From a virus: a stretch of DNA of 46,924 bases. The notes beneath the pieces are model-generated. The model did not search any database. It worked only from the letters and a program-made list of their open reading frames with translations, and was not told where the DNA came from. Where the stretch lies: IMG/VR virus record IMGVR_UViG_3300022562_000872, positions 1-46,924 of that record; one strand, given 5' to 3'. Of this stretch, positions 33,081 through 40,865 are shown piece after piece (position 1 is the first letter of the stretch; each line of letters begins with the position of its first letter). The translations under genes and the position numbers were made by a program.

Positions 33081-33467
33081 CTACGGGGCCACGGGCTCGT
33101 ACATCCACTGGGCGGGGCCGCCGGTGGGGGGCTTGCCCCAGCGTACGGCGACGAACTCGTACGGGTGCAGCTCGGCCACCAGCTTCAGCTTGACGCGGGC
33201 GTCGTCCTCCCAGAAGCCCTTGACCTCGTAGAAGCGCACGATCCCGTTGGCGAGGAGGACGCGGAAGTCGGGGGTGTATTGCGTGTTCTTGGCGAGGACG
33301 AGGCGCTCGGGCTGGTAGTCCCAGCGGGTGATGGTGCCCGCGTGGAGGAGGGGGGTGAGCACCTCGCTGGCGAAGCGGGCCTCGGTCTTGTTCATGCCGT
33401 CCTGCCGCTGGCGGGTGCGGCCACGGCCGGGGCGTCCAGCGCCAGCGCCGGGGAAGGGGCGGGTCAT
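33081..33467 (-). CDS. DUF1064-like PD-(D/E)XK nuclease
   Basis: 128 residues from MTRPF at 33467; MNKTE at 33395 is an alternative start. After F-A-S-E-V-L-T-P-L-L the core Y-T-P-D-F-R-V and F-Y-E-V-K-G form the PD...EXK active site in the DUF1064 style, with V-A-V-R-W-G in the last strand. These small phage nucleases are thought to process branched DNA or support recombination. It is the last gene of the early block. Confidence 0.7.
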   Translation of the reverse strand: MTRPFPGAGAGRPGRGRTRQRQDGMNKTEARFASEVLTPLLHAGTITRWDYQPERLVLAKNTQYTPDFRVLLANGIVRFYEVKGFWEDDARVKLKLVAELHPYEFVAVRWGKPPTGGPAQWMYEPVAP

Positions 33468-33679
33468 GGCATCCATGTCCGGGTGAGGGGATCGGCCTCC
33501 CACCGGCGCTCGCGCTCCTGCTGCTGGCGGGCGCGGCGTTCGCGGTAGGCGGCGAGGGCGGCCCGCTCACGGGGGGTCAGGTGGACCGTGGCGGGGGTGG
33601 GGGCGTGGCGCTGCTGGAGCTGGTACTCCTCAGCCGGGGTCAGCGCCATGAGGGGGGTGCGTCGGAACGGGAAGGTCAC
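33464..33679 (-). CDS. Small basic helical protein
   Basis: 71 residues with a long Arg/Glu/Gln helix (RERAALAAYRERRARQQQER). An inner start at MALTP is possible. It overlaps both neighbours. Possibly nucleic acid-binding; family unknown. Confidence 0.5.
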   Translation of the reverse strand: MTFPFRRTPLMALTPAEEYQLQQRHAPTPATVHLTPRERAALAAYRERRARQQQERERRWEADPLTRTWMP

Positions 33680-33891
33680 GGCGTCCTCGGGTGGGCGGCG
33701 TCGAAGGCGGCGAGTCGCTGAATGGCGCGATACTCACAGTCAACTAGAACCTTGTATTCTGTCTCTGCCCCCGGAATCTGGGCGGCGAAGAATCTCAAGT
33801 CCCGTAGGCGGTCTGCCGCCTTCTGGCGCAAGTCGGTTTCCTGTTCCACCGCCGCCACCAGCCGCTCCCGCTCGGCGTTGGGGTCAGGCAT
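33676..33891 (-). CDS. Small helical protein
   Basis: 71 residues from ATG at 33891, overlapping the upstream gene by eight bases; the ribosome-binding site is weak. Almost entirely helical and charged (ERERLVAAVEQETDLRQKAA). Function is unknown. Confidence 0.45.
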   Translation of the reverse strand: MPDPNAERERLVAAVEQETDLRQKAADRLRDLRFFAAQIPGAETEYKVLVDCEYRAIQRLAAFDAAHPRTP

Positions 33892-34084
33892 CGGGCACAC
33901 TCCCCACCACGCGGCAGTCTCGGGTTGGTGCATACTCACGTTGGATTGTGATGCCACCAGACGCTTCCTCGCGGGAGTATTCCACTTCCACCATCCCGAT
34001 TACTTCGCGCACCACCAGCCCGTAGCGCACGGAACGGGTGCCGAAGCGCAGGGACTCCACGCGCACGACATCGTTGGGCTTCAT
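33884..34084 (-). CDS. Small beta-type protein
   Basis: 66 residues with strands D-V-V-R-V-E-S-L, Y-G-L-V-V-R-E-V and V-E-V-E-Y-S. SH3-like size and pattern; a binding role is a guess. Confidence 0.5.
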   Translation of the reverse strand: MKPNDVVRVESLRFGTRSVRYGLVVREVIGMVEVEYSREEASGGITIQREYAPTRDCRVVGSVPDA

Positions 34085-34287
34085 CCTTCCCCCTTCCCCG
34101 GCAGTCGCTTCACCGGCAGGAGTACCGGGTCAATACTGGCGAGGAAATCCCGGACCTCTGAGTCGGACAGCAGACCGAGGATGGCCGACCGGTCGGCTTC
34201 TCGGCCATCCGGCGACAGCATTTCCTCGACGTGGACAACGAGTGAGGCCAGCTTGAGTGCCGTGCTGGTGTTGACGGTGAGGGTCAC
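34081..34287 (-). CDS. Small protein with RLPGKGEG tail
   Basis: 68 residues, helical in the middle (ALKLASLVVHVEEML, SEVRDFLASIDPVLL). It ends R-L-P-G-K-G-E-G, the same eight residues as the larger neighbour upstream, and the two 3' ends also match at DNA level. Function is unknown. Confidence 0.5.
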   Translation of the reverse strand: MTLTVNTSTALKLASLVVHVEEMLSPDGREADRSAILGLLSDSEVRDFLASIDPVLLPVKRLPGKGEG

Positions 34288-34991
34288 CCTTCCCCCTTCC
34301 CCGGCAGTCGCGTGACGCGCACACGGTCGCCATCTGTGATACGGAACTCCCGGCCCTGATCCCCTGAGAGGTCAGAGCTGATGACCAGCATAGACTTGAT
34401 ATAACGCTGACCGTATGGGTCGTTTGCGTCCTCCACCCCGTCAACGCGCATCACCACAAACTCCTCCCCCTGCTCGACCAGCCGCCGCACGGCGGCATCG
34501 TGAGCAATAAGCGCATCGCCCGCCGCGTCATACTCCCCACCGCGCCCACTCCGATAGTGACGGAGCAGGCGAACGAACTGCTCGGGCGATAGCACTTGCG
34601 CCTCGTCCAGCGCGTCACGGTCAGGCATCGCCTCGGCCTCGGCACGGGAGCGCGGGGTGGACGCACGACTGGCGATCCAGTGCTTCCACGCTGCGGCCCG
34701 CCGCTCGTCGTTGTCCGCCGACCCCATTGCTGCCGATACGTCCTTGCCGGGAGCCATGAGGCCAGTGTCGTGGTAGAACTCCTCAGCAAGCCGCTCATAA
34801 CGAGCGGTGGCCCCTTCCCCCTCCGGCTCGGCCAGCAGGGCGCGGGCGTCCTTGACAACTGAGACCCAATGCTCTGTGGCCGCGAACCCGCGTTGAGGGC
34901 CATAGAGTACCACATCGTAGATATGGTCGCTGGCTTCCACCAGCCGCCTGAGCAGGGCGCGTTCGGGGGTGTCGGTCGTTCGACGCTTCAT
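34284..34991 (-). CDS. Early protein of unknown function with RLPGKGEG tail
   Basis: 235 residues. Helical, with R-A-L-L-R-R-L-V-E-A-S-D-H-I and R-Y-E-R-L-A-E-E-F-Y-H-D, then a strand-rich end (FVVMRVDGVED, SMLVISSDL, RVRVTRLPGKGEG). It has the look of several short phage segments joined, such as an accessory fusion. It shares its C-terminal octapeptide with the next gene. No family recognised. Confidence 0.5.
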   Translation of the reverse strand: MKRRTTDTPERALLRRLVEASDHIYDVVLYGPQRGFAATEHWVSVVKDARALLAEPEGEGATARYERLAEEFYHDTGLMAPGKDVSAAMGSADNDERRAAAWKHWIASRASTPRSRAEAEAMPDRDALDEAQVLSPEQFVRLLRHYRSGRGGEYDAAGDALIAHDAAVRRLVEQGEEFVVMRVDGVEDANDPYGQRYIKSMLVISSDLSGDQGREFRITDGDRVRVTRLPGKGEG

Positions 34992-35317
34992 GCTCCCTCC
35001 CACATGGGGCGGGGGCGCTGGACACGGGTGATCGTGTACCCCAGCAGGCCCCAGCGGTTGAAGTCGGCGACGGTGGGGTTCTGGCGCACGAACCCCGTGC
35101 CCCCGTCGCGGGGGGTGAGCAGCCACCACGTCTCCTCCTCCGGGGCCTCGCGGGCCCGCAGCTGCTCGGCGGCCCGGTGCAGCGTGGCCCGGAAGTCCTT
35201 GGCGTCCGCATGCACTTGGCCGGGCCCCTCGGTGTCGCTGCTGGACAGCAGGTAGCAGTCCCCCTCGCAGCCGGTGGGGATCAGGGCGAGCAGGGCGTCC
35301 ACGGCCTCGCGCTTCAT
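34988..35317 (-). CDS. Early protein of unknown function
   Basis: 109 residues from ATG at 35317. Contains C-E-G-D-C-Y-L-L and E-E-T-W-W-L-L-T-P, and ends with a basic proline-rich tail (RVQRPRPMW). Overlaps both neighbours as ATGA. No family recognised. Confidence 0.5.
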   Translation of the reverse strand: MKREAVDALLALIPTGCEGDCYLLSSSDTEGPGQVHADAKDFRATLHRAAEQLRAREAPEEETWWLLTPRDGGTGFVRQNPTVADFNRWGLLGYTITRVQRPRPMWEGA

Positions 35318-35994
35318 CGGGCACCTCCGGGCAGCGGGGGCCACGTCATGTCCCCGTAGTCGGGGGTGTCGCGGTCGGCGTCGGGCAGGAACTCATGCCA
35401 CGCCTCGTCGTCGCCGACCGTCACGTCGGGCGGTGGGGCGCTGGCCACCACCGTGGCCTGTCCCGGCTCCACCTGATAGGCGTAGGGGAAGCCGGGGTCA
35501 GCCAGCGGCAGCGCCAGTGTGATGGGCTGGCGGGTGGTCAGGTTCCACCGCAGCCGGGTCGGGGTGGGCTGGCCGTCCGGGGTGGACAGGGGGCCGAACA
35601 TGACGTTCCAGTCCCGCAGGAACGGGGCGCGGAGCGCCCCCGGCTTGGCCCCGGAGATGGGGTCGGCCAGTGCGACGGCCTCGCCGCGACCGACCATCCC
35701 CTGCAGGGCGACGGCCTGCTGTTCGTACCCACTGGCGACGTAGCCGACCTGCCGCACGTTCCGGAGGTAGCGCCAGAGGTGCCGCCACCAGCCACCGGAC
35801 GCCTGCCACTGCCAGACATGCACCAGCTCATGGCCGAGAATCCATGCGGGCACGGCGGTCGGGGGCCCGGCGAACCGGATGGTGTGCCGCCACACCCCGC
35901 CGACGATGCCGAACCGCTGGCAGAACCGACTGTTGAAGATCAGCCGGACCTGCTGCTCCCGGCCGTTCACGATGATGGGGAACCGCTTTCTCAT
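35314..35994 (-). CDS. HExxH zinc-metallopeptidase-like protein
   Basis: 226 residues. H-E-L-V-H at about residues 55-59 sits in I-L-G-H-E-L-V-H-V-W-Q-W-Q, the zinc-binding helix of a minimal zincin; E91 in G-Y-E-Q-Q-A, 31 residues on, is a possible third ligand. The pattern recalls DUF4157-type domains. The remaining 130 residues look beta-rich and acidic. The setting among replication genes is unusual: a peptidase here might mature a phage protein or cleave a host one. Activity is untested. Confidence 0.6.
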   Translation of the reverse strand: MRKRFPIIVNGREQQVRLIFNSRFCQRFGIVGGVWRHTIRFAGPPTAVPAWILGHELVHVWQWQASGGWWRHLWRYLRNVRQVGYVASGYEQQAVALQGMVGRGEAVALADPISGAKPGALRAPFLRDWNVMFGPLSTPDGQPTPTRLRWNLTTRQPITLALPLADPGFPYAYQVEPGQATVVASAPPPDVTVGDDEAWHEFLPDADRDTPDYGDMTWPPLPGGAR

Positions 35995-36548
35995 GCGCCC
36001 TCCTTGGGGCTGGGCAATGCGTTGGTGATCGCCGCCGCCAGTGTCGTCAGGCCGGTCGGCGTCCCGCTCGGCCGGAGAATCCGGTCGGGGGGGGTGGGGT
36101 GAGTGCCGTACTCCTCCCAGCCCTTCATGAAATCGCGCCGCAGGAACGCCACGTCGCGGGCCGTGCGGTCCCGGAACGCGGTCGTGCCCCCGGCAGCGGT
36201 GAACGCGGCAAGGGCCTGTGGACCGAAACGGTCCAGCACCGCTTGCGGCGGCCAGTAGTCGCCCCGGTGGGGGTCGTACTTGGGCCCCGCTTGACAGAGC
36301 AGGGCGAACACTGCGCCTGCCTCGGCGAGCGTGGACACCGGCTCCTGCAGGCCCATGGCGTCGCGCAGCGTGGCCACGGTCGGGAAGAACCGCTCGGTCC
36401 GGATCACCTCGGTCACGGCGTCCCGGAACTCGTCCGGGGTGCAGTGCTGGAACGCGCCCCAGAACACCGTGAGCAGCGGCTTGTCGAGCGGCCGGTTGAA
36501 GTTGACGGCGAGCGGGGCCATGGCGCTGGTGAACTCGGCACGGGTCAC
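35991..36548 (-). CDS. Helicase loader-like protein (G39P type)
   Basis: 185 residues. The first 65 (T-R-A-E-F-T-S-A-M, A-V-N-F-N-R-P-L, V-F-W-G-A-F-Q, T-E-R-F-F-P-T-V-A-T-L-R) closely follow the N-terminal domain of G39P-like helicase loaders known from SPP1-type phages. These load or control the replicative helicase at the phage origin. Since no helicase is encoded, it would act on the host DnaB. The next gene upstream but one is a replication-initiator-like protein, which fits a loader role. Confidence 0.65.
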   Translation of the reverse strand: MTRAEFTSAMAPLAVNFNRPLDKPLLTVFWGAFQHCTPDEFRDAVTEVIRTERFFPTVATLRDAMGLQEPVSTLAEAGAVFALLCQAGPKYDPHRGDYWPPQAVLDRFGPQALAAFTAAGGTTAFRDRTARDVAFLRRDFMKGWEEYGTHPTPPDRILRPSGTPTGLTTLAAAITNALPSPKEGA

Positions 36549-36784
36549 GGCGTCACCGCCTTCCAGCGGAGCCGCAGGGTGCCCTTCGTGAGCAGCCCGT
36601 GGTCGAGCAGCTCCCGCACCACCCCGTCACCGAACGCCGGGCCATGCCCCTCCTGTCCTCGCCACACGACGTACCGGGTGCGGGTCAGGCCAGCGACCCG
36701 GATGCACCCGCCCCGCTTCAGCTCCGTCACCACCGCCTCGGCCTCGGGGCTGAGGATCATCTTCGCCTTCGGCTTGCGGCTCAT
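36545..36784 (-). CDS. Small helix-turn-helix-like protein
   Basis: 79 residues. S-P-E-A-E-A-V-V-T-E-L-K-R and V-V-R-E-L-L-D-H-G-L-L-T-K-G suggest a winged-helix-like fold. Lies between the initiator-like and loader-like genes. Function is unknown. Confidence 0.45.
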   Translation of the reverse strand: MSRKPKAKMILSPEAEAVVTELKRGGCIRVAGLTRTRYVVWRGQEGHGPAFGDGVVRELLDHGLLTKGTLRLRWKAVTP

Positions 36785-37479
36785 TCGTCCCTCCATGCGG
36801 CCAGCGCCTTGGCCGTCTTGCGGTTCACGTCGGTGAGCGTGGGGTCGAGCCCCTCGCCTGCCCATGTTCGCCAGTCCCGAGCGAACACCATGGGTCCGTA
36901 CTTGGCGTTGCCCGCCTCCAGCCACGCTGTCAGCGCCTGAGCGCCTCGCTCCGGGCCGATCAGGTCGTGCATGGGTCGCAACGCCTTCGCCAGCTGGCCG
37001 GGGCTCACAGAGCCGCCTAGCGCGTTCCACGCCTCCCAGTACGGCGTGAGCCATGTCTCCTTCACTGTCGTGACAGTGCGTGAGGGCTGTCGCTTCTTCG
37101 GCGGCGCAGCCGCAACGCTGTTCTCTGCCTCTGTCTCTGTCTCTGCCTCTGTCTCTAGAATAGAGTTTTGCTTGCGGTCTGCTAGCACACCGCTAGCGAC
37201 CTCCAGAAACCCTTGCTCCACAAGGACATGCAGGTCTACGGGCTCGGTCGCACCGATGCGTTGGGCGATCCACACGGGGTCGGCCGGGATCACGTTGTGA
37301 TGCCGGGCGGCGAGCAGCCAGATGCCGACGAGGTGCGCCTTGCTAGCATCTTGCAAGCGGGCCCATGCGTAGTTGTCGAGCAGCTGCCGGTGGACTTTGA
37401 TCCACGGCGGGTCGCGCTTGGAGTAGTGCTGGAACGTGTCCCAGCCCACCACGCTGAGGGTCGGGTGGCCGCCGCTCAT
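36781..37479 (-). CDS. Replication initiator-like protein
   Basis: 232 residues from MSGGHP at 37479. The N-terminal domain contains W-I-K-V-H-R-Q-L-L-D-N-Y and A-S-K-A-H-L-V-G-I-W-L-L-A-A-R with a following helix-turn-helix (P-V-W-I-A-Q-R-I-G), found in phage replication proteins that bind the origin. A flexible T/E-rich linker (E-T-E-A-E-T-E-T-E-A-E) encoded by a hexanucleotide microsatellite leads to a helical C-terminal domain (P-Y-W-E-A-W-N-A-L onward), similar in layout to initiators ending in a DnaD-like or helicase-recruiting part. Confidence 0.65.
   Translation of the reverse strand: MSGGHPTLSVVGWDTFQHYSKRDPPWIKVHRQLLDNYAWARLQDASKAHLVGIWLLAARHHNVIPADPVWIAQRIGATEPVDLHVLVEQGFLEVASGVLADRKQNSILETEAETETEAENSVAAAPPKKRQPSRTVTTVKETWLTPYWEAWNALGGSVSPGQLAKALRPMHDLIGPERGAQALTAWLEAGNAKYGPMVFARDWRTWAGEGLDPTLTDVNRKTAKALAAWRDE
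37122..37157. repeat. Hexanucleotide microsatellite in the initiator linker
   Basis: About six units of CTCTG(C/T) on the plus strand encode T-E/A-E pairs in the linker of the replication protein. Unit number can change without shifting the frame. Confidence 0.7.
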
Positions 37480-37883
37480 GCGTCCAGCTCCCAGACCGGG
37501 ATCGGTCGGCCATGGCACTTCCGGCGCAGACTCGGGACGTACTCGCCCGTCTTGCGCCACGGGCCCTGCCGCCAGACGGCCCCCGTCCAGCGCCGGTCCG
37601 GGCCGGGGGCGTCCTCCCACAGCTCCAGCATGCGGATCACGTCGTCGGCCGTGGCGACGGCCCGGCCGCCCAGCGACCGCCGGGTCCGGGCCAGCGTCTC
37701 CAGCCGCAGGTTGAGCACGACCAGCGCGTCCTTGCGCCGCTCGGCGTGGTTGGCGAGCACCCGGTCCCGGTCGGCCCGCGCCGCCTCGCCGTCGAAGTCG
37801 AGGCCCAGCTCGGCCTGTGTCTCCGGGCTGAAGCGGGCCAGCGGCGTGGTGATCGGCCGCAGCCGGGGAAAGTCGTCGGTCAT
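37476..37883 (-). CDS. Early protein of unknown function
   Basis: 135 residues. Helical, with L-D-F-D-G-E-A-A-R-A-D-R-D-R-V-L and I-R-M-L-E-L-W-E. Overlaps both neighbours by four bases. No family recognised. Confidence 0.5.
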   Translation of the reverse strand: MTDDFPRLRPITTPLARFSPETQAELGLDFDGEAARADRDRVLANHAERRKDALVVLNLRLETLARTRRSLGGRAVATADDVIRMLELWEDAPGPDRRWTGAVWRQGPWRKTGEYVPSLRRKCHGRPIPVWELDA

Positions 37884-38095
37884 GCCCCCTCCTTCGGGTA
37901 CACCATCAGCTGCACCTTGACCCGCTCTTGGCTCATGCTGTCGTACGCAAAGGCGGGGATGCGGTTGGCCTCGTCCTCCTGTGCCTCGCGGTGGAGCGAC
38001 TGCTCGATCATGGGCAGGAGGGAGCGGCGCACGGTGAACATGCGGCCGAACGCCTTGCCCACCGGCACCTCGGGCTCGCCAGTGTTGCTAGCCAC
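37880..38095 (-). CDS. Small early protein
   Basis: 71 residues from a GTG at 38095, placed by a strong GGAGGAGGTGG upstream; overlaps the preceding stop. Helical centre (RRSLLPMIEQSLHREAQEDE). Function is unknown. Confidence 0.5.
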   Translation of the reverse strand: MASNTGEPEVPVGKAFGRMFTVRRSLLPMIEQSLHREAQEDEANRIPAFAYDSMSQERVKVQLMVYPKEGA

Positions 38096-38432
38096 GGTCC
38101 ACCTCCTCCTTCCGGGCGGCCCGCAGGGCGAGCAGCTCCGTGAGCAGGGCGTTCTCCCGCTCCAGCGACGCAATGTATCCGCTCGGCAGCTGGCGAGCGG
38201 CGAGCCGGGCCGGGGCCGGGGCGAGCGCCGCCGCCGCCGGATCGGCCCGCTCCTGACTGGGCACCATGCCCAGCTCCTCGGGGGTGAAGCGGAACCCTTC
38301 GTGCTTGTCCCAGCGGGAGATGCAGCTCGGCGCACAGGGCACCGTGGCGGCAATCTCCTTCGCCGTCCCATCCTTCCGGCGGTACATCAGCACCGCCTGC
38401 CGTTTCGTCTCGCGGTTAATGAAGCGGGCCAT
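38088..38432 (-). CDS. IS3-OrfA-like helix-turn-helix protein
   Basis: 114 residues from ATG at 38432. The start (R-F-I-N-R-E-T-K-R-Q-A-V-L-M-Y) and A-K-E-I-A-A-T-V-P-C-A-P-S-C-I-S-R-W form a helix-turn-helix like that of IS3-type transposase OrfA. The end (L-E-R-E-N-A-L-L-T-E-L-L) is a leucine-zipper-like helix, also OrfA-like. No OrfB or inverted repeats are seen, so this looks like a domesticated DNA-binding protein in the recombination block. Confidence 0.55.
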   Translation of the reverse strand: MARFINRETKRQAVLMYRRKDGTAKEIAATVPCAPSCISRWDKHEGFRFTPEELGMVPSQERADPAAAALAPAPARLAARQLPSGYIASLERENALLTELLALRAARKEEVDRG

Positions 38433-39229
38433 CAGGCACCTTCCTGTGTTGAGTGTGATCCTTCCGATTCGGGTGTGTCCTCCCCTGCGTCCACCGCCTG
38501 CTCCAGCACGGCCTGCCACTGGCTGACCGATTCGCTGTCCGGGTTCTCGTCCACGTCAATGGCCTGCGCCAGCTCCCGGCTCTTGGGCAGCAGCTTGCTG
38601 ATGCTGCGGACCGGGCTCTTGAGCGCCATGGCGAGGTAGTCCGTGACCCACGGGCTGTCCGAGCGGTTGCTGCCCGGCGACCGGGCCCGGATCAGGTCCA
38701 CCTCCTTGCGGGTCATGACCCGCAGCACCGGGGGCCCGCCGTTCGCCATGTGGGCCACGGCGTAGCTGAACAGCAGCGTGGCCGGGGTGCGCTCGGCGTC
38801 GAGCTTGGGCCGGTGCAGGATGCTCGGCGTGGTGCCCTCGTCGTACGCCCAGTCGTCGCCCTCAAACACGTTCACGGCGCGGACCGAGGCGACCTTGCCG
38901 GTCCGGTAGATCAGCTCGATGTAGCCCTGATAGCCGATCACCAGCGTCGCCTGCTTCTTGTAGGGGATCAGGTAGGCGTGGTTGAACCCGCCGCCCACCT
39001 CCAGCCCCATCTCACTGGCCTGCAGCAGCCCCATGAACAGCGACTTCGGGCTGCACTCGTACAGCTGCGGCGTCCGTTCGCAGGCCATGAGCGCCATCTT
39101 CGCCATGCGGTGGGGCTCGATATGGCTGGCGGCGATCTGGGCAATGGCGGGCGTCAGCGCCTCCAGCCGGGCCTGCATCCGTTCCTTCGGCGTCTTGGGC
39201 CGGGTGGCCACGTTGGTGCCGGTACTCAT
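38432..39229 (-). CDS. RecT-family single-strand annealing protein
   Basis: 265 residues. S-T-G-T-N-V-A-T-R at the start, then M-A-L-M-A-C, S-L-F-M-G-L-L-Q-A-S-E-M-G-L-E-V-G and Y-L-I-P-Y-K-K-Q-A-T-L-V-I-G-Y-Q-G-Y-I-E-L are the classic RecT core. It anneals complementary DNA strands during phage recombination and replication, working with the exonuclease encoded just upstream. It shares one base with the HTH gene downstream. Confidence 0.9.
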   Translation of the reverse strand: MSTGTNVATRPKTPKERMQARLEALTPAIAQIAASHIEPHRMAKMALMACERTPQLYECSPKSLFMGLLQASEMGLEVGGGFNHAYLIPYKKQATLVIGYQGYIELIYRTGKVASVRAVNVFEGDDWAYDEGTTPSILHRPKLDAERTPATLLFSYAVAHMANGGPPVLRVMTRKEVDLIRARSPGSNRSDSPWVTDYLAMALKSPVRSISKLLPKSRELAQAIDVDENPDSESVSQWQAVLEQAVDAGEDTPESEGSHSTQEGA

Positions 39230-40212
39230 GCGTCCTCCTCACGGGGGTGACTGCTCTTGAACAGGAACCGGCGGGTGCCGGGCTTCGTGCTGGTGAACGG
39301 CTCCCACAGCTTGGGGTCGGGGACGTACTGCTCCACCAGCCCCTGCCAGTCCACCACGGTGCTGTCCTTCGTGCGCTTCCATGTGGCGCGGCCCACCGGG
39401 GTGACGAGGCCGGGGCGGTCGGCGATCAGCAGCTTCAGCTGGTTCTCCAGCGTCGTCTGCTTGACCGACAGGCGCTTCCCCTCGACCCGCACCGCCTCCA
39501 GCTCGGCCATGAGGTTGGTCGTCTCCACGTCGTCATAGACGGGCAGCGGGTCCATGGCCACGTCCTCGGGGAAGCGGGCCAGCAGGTACTGCTTCGCGCC
39601 CCGGCTGGCATCCATGGGCGGCTCGGTGCCGTCCACGACGTGCCGCCAGAACGCCTCGGCTTCGGCGAGGGCGGCGTCGAGGAACTCGTCGTTCCGCATC
39701 AGGTGGTACACCCGGAAGTCCGAGCCACCGATCAGGCAGGCCACGTCCCAGCGGCCCCGGTCCGTCACGAACATGCTCCACTGACACTGAGCATAGACGT
39801 GGGCAGGCACCTCCTCGCTCCATGCGGGGCCGTAGCCCTCGCCGTAGCGGGTCTGCTTGAAGTCCACGCCCCACGTCTCGCCTCCGGCGATCCAGTCCAC
39901 CATGCGGTCGGGGGTGCAGCTCCACGGGGTGTCCGTCATGCGAATGGACGTGCGGCCGTCGCCGGAGAGGGTGAGCAGCTGGCCGTGCTCCTTCAGCATG
40001 GCCTCCTGATAGCTCTCCGCGATCACGGGCTCCATCTTCAGGCCCCACGCCTGCCACGGCGTGTCGTCGCTGCGGGGCTCACTGAGCCCCCGCTTCTCCA
40101 GCCACACCTCAAAGGCCCCCTTGTACGGGCTGACCCCGAGGATGGCGGGCAGCTCGGATGCGCCCAGCGTCTCGCGCCGCGCCTCCAGCTGCTCGGCTGT
40201 GAACCCACTCAT
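39226..40212 (-). CDS. YqaJ/lambda-type exonuclease
   Basis: 328 residues. Helical start, then L-G-A-S-E-L-P-A-I-L-G-V-S-P-Y (about 16-30) and W-G-L-K-M-E-P-V-I-A-E (56-66). P-D-R near 101-103 and V-D-F-K near 116-119 give the PD-(D/E)XK site, and P-A-H-V-Y-A-Q-C-Q-W (136-145) adds the YqaJ-type Q motif. It resects double-stranded ends to load the RecT protein coded directly downstream. Overlap with RecT is four bases. Confidence 0.85.
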   Translation of the reverse strand: MSGFTAEQLEARRETLGASELPAILGVSPYKGAFEVWLEKRGLSEPRSDDTPWQAWGLKMEPVIAESYQEAMLKEHGQLLTLSGDGRTSIRMTDTPWSCTPDRMVDWIAGGETWGVDFKQTRYGEGYGPAWSEEVPAHVYAQCQWSMFVTDRGRWDVACLIGGSDFRVYHLMRNDEFLDAALAEAEAFWRHVVDGTEPPMDASRGAKQYLLARFPEDVAMDPLPVYDDVETTNLMAELEAVRVEGKRLSVKQTTLENQLKLLIADRPGLVTPVGRATWKRTKDSTVVDWQGLVEQYVPDPKLWEPFTSTKPGTRRFLFKSSHPREEDA

Positions 40213-40406
40213 GTGTTGCCCCTTTCGTCGGGTTGCATGTAGGTGCCGGGCGTCCAGAACGTGAGCCCGGTGCGGTGACTCTCGACCTGCATCCGTTGGC
40301 GGGCGGCGTCCACGGCCTTGACCGTGTAGTAGTGCCCGGCGTTCAGGAGTCCGAACCCCCGCAGCACGGTGCCCACGGGGTACAGCGTGATGTCAGCGTC
40401 GGCCAT
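40209..40406 (-). CDS. Small early beta-type protein
   Basis: 65 residues with strands T-V-L-R-G-F-G-L-L and Y-Y-T-V-K-A-V and Q-V-E-S-H-R. Overlaps neighbours. No family recognised. Confidence 0.5.
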   Translation of the reverse strand: MADADITLYPVGTVLRGFGLLNAGHYYTVKAVDAARQRMQVESHRTGLTFWTPGTYMQPDERGNT

Positions 40407-40608
40407 CGGCGGCCTCCAGTGTGGTTTGTAGGCGTCGCAGCGCCATGATCAGGGTCCGGGACGCATCCTTGCGGCGGTGGTTGTGCCGCACGATCCACCC
40501 CGGCCCGACGACCAGCACGTCCCCGCCCTTATAGCGCAGCCGACAGCCGAGGCGCTGGGCAATGGCGAGGGCGTCCTTCAGGGCGAGCCCATGGGGGAGC
40601 GGGATCAC
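40393..40608 (-). CDS. Small early protein
   Basis: 71 residues with strand pair C-R-L-R-Y-K and D-V-L-V-V-G and a basic helical end (RRLQTTLEAADGRR). Unknown function. Confidence 0.45.
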   Translation of the reverse strand: MIPLPHGLALKDALAIAQRLGCRLRYKGGDVLVVGPGWIVRHNHRRKDASRTLIMALRRLQTTLEAADGRR

Positions 40609-40865
40609 CGCCGCCGCTCGGGGTCATGAGCGTGGCAGTATTCCAGCCCCTCGGGCACGAACCGCTGGCAGCGGGGGCCGCCGACGCCGGGGATGGCCCC
40701 GGTCCGGCTGTACCCCATGCACTGGGTGCTGAAGCTCCATGTGGCCCCACCGGAGAGGTGAGGGCGCACCACGTCATACAGGGACTCGTCGTCGCGGATA
40801 TGGGCCACGAACGTGCTGCGGGCCCCGCCCCGGTGGCGTAGCTTGATGCGGTAGGTCCGGGTCAT
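40605..40865 (-). CDS. Small early protein with cysteine/histidine motif
   Basis: 86 residues from ATG at 40865. Strand-rich start (TYRIKLRHRGGARSTFV), then C-M-G-Y, C-Q-R-F and C-H-A-H near the end, a likely zinc-binding group. Unknown function. Confidence 0.5.
   Translation of the reverse strand: MTRTYRIKLRHRGGARSTFVAHIRDDESLYDVVRPHLSGGATWSFSTQCMGYSRTGAIPGVGGPRCQRFVPEGLEYCHAHDPERRR

Noticed and set aside
36289-36295. Another TTGACA on the plus strand
   Set aside because: It lies inside a coding gene, lacks the palindrome and a -10 box at 17 bases.
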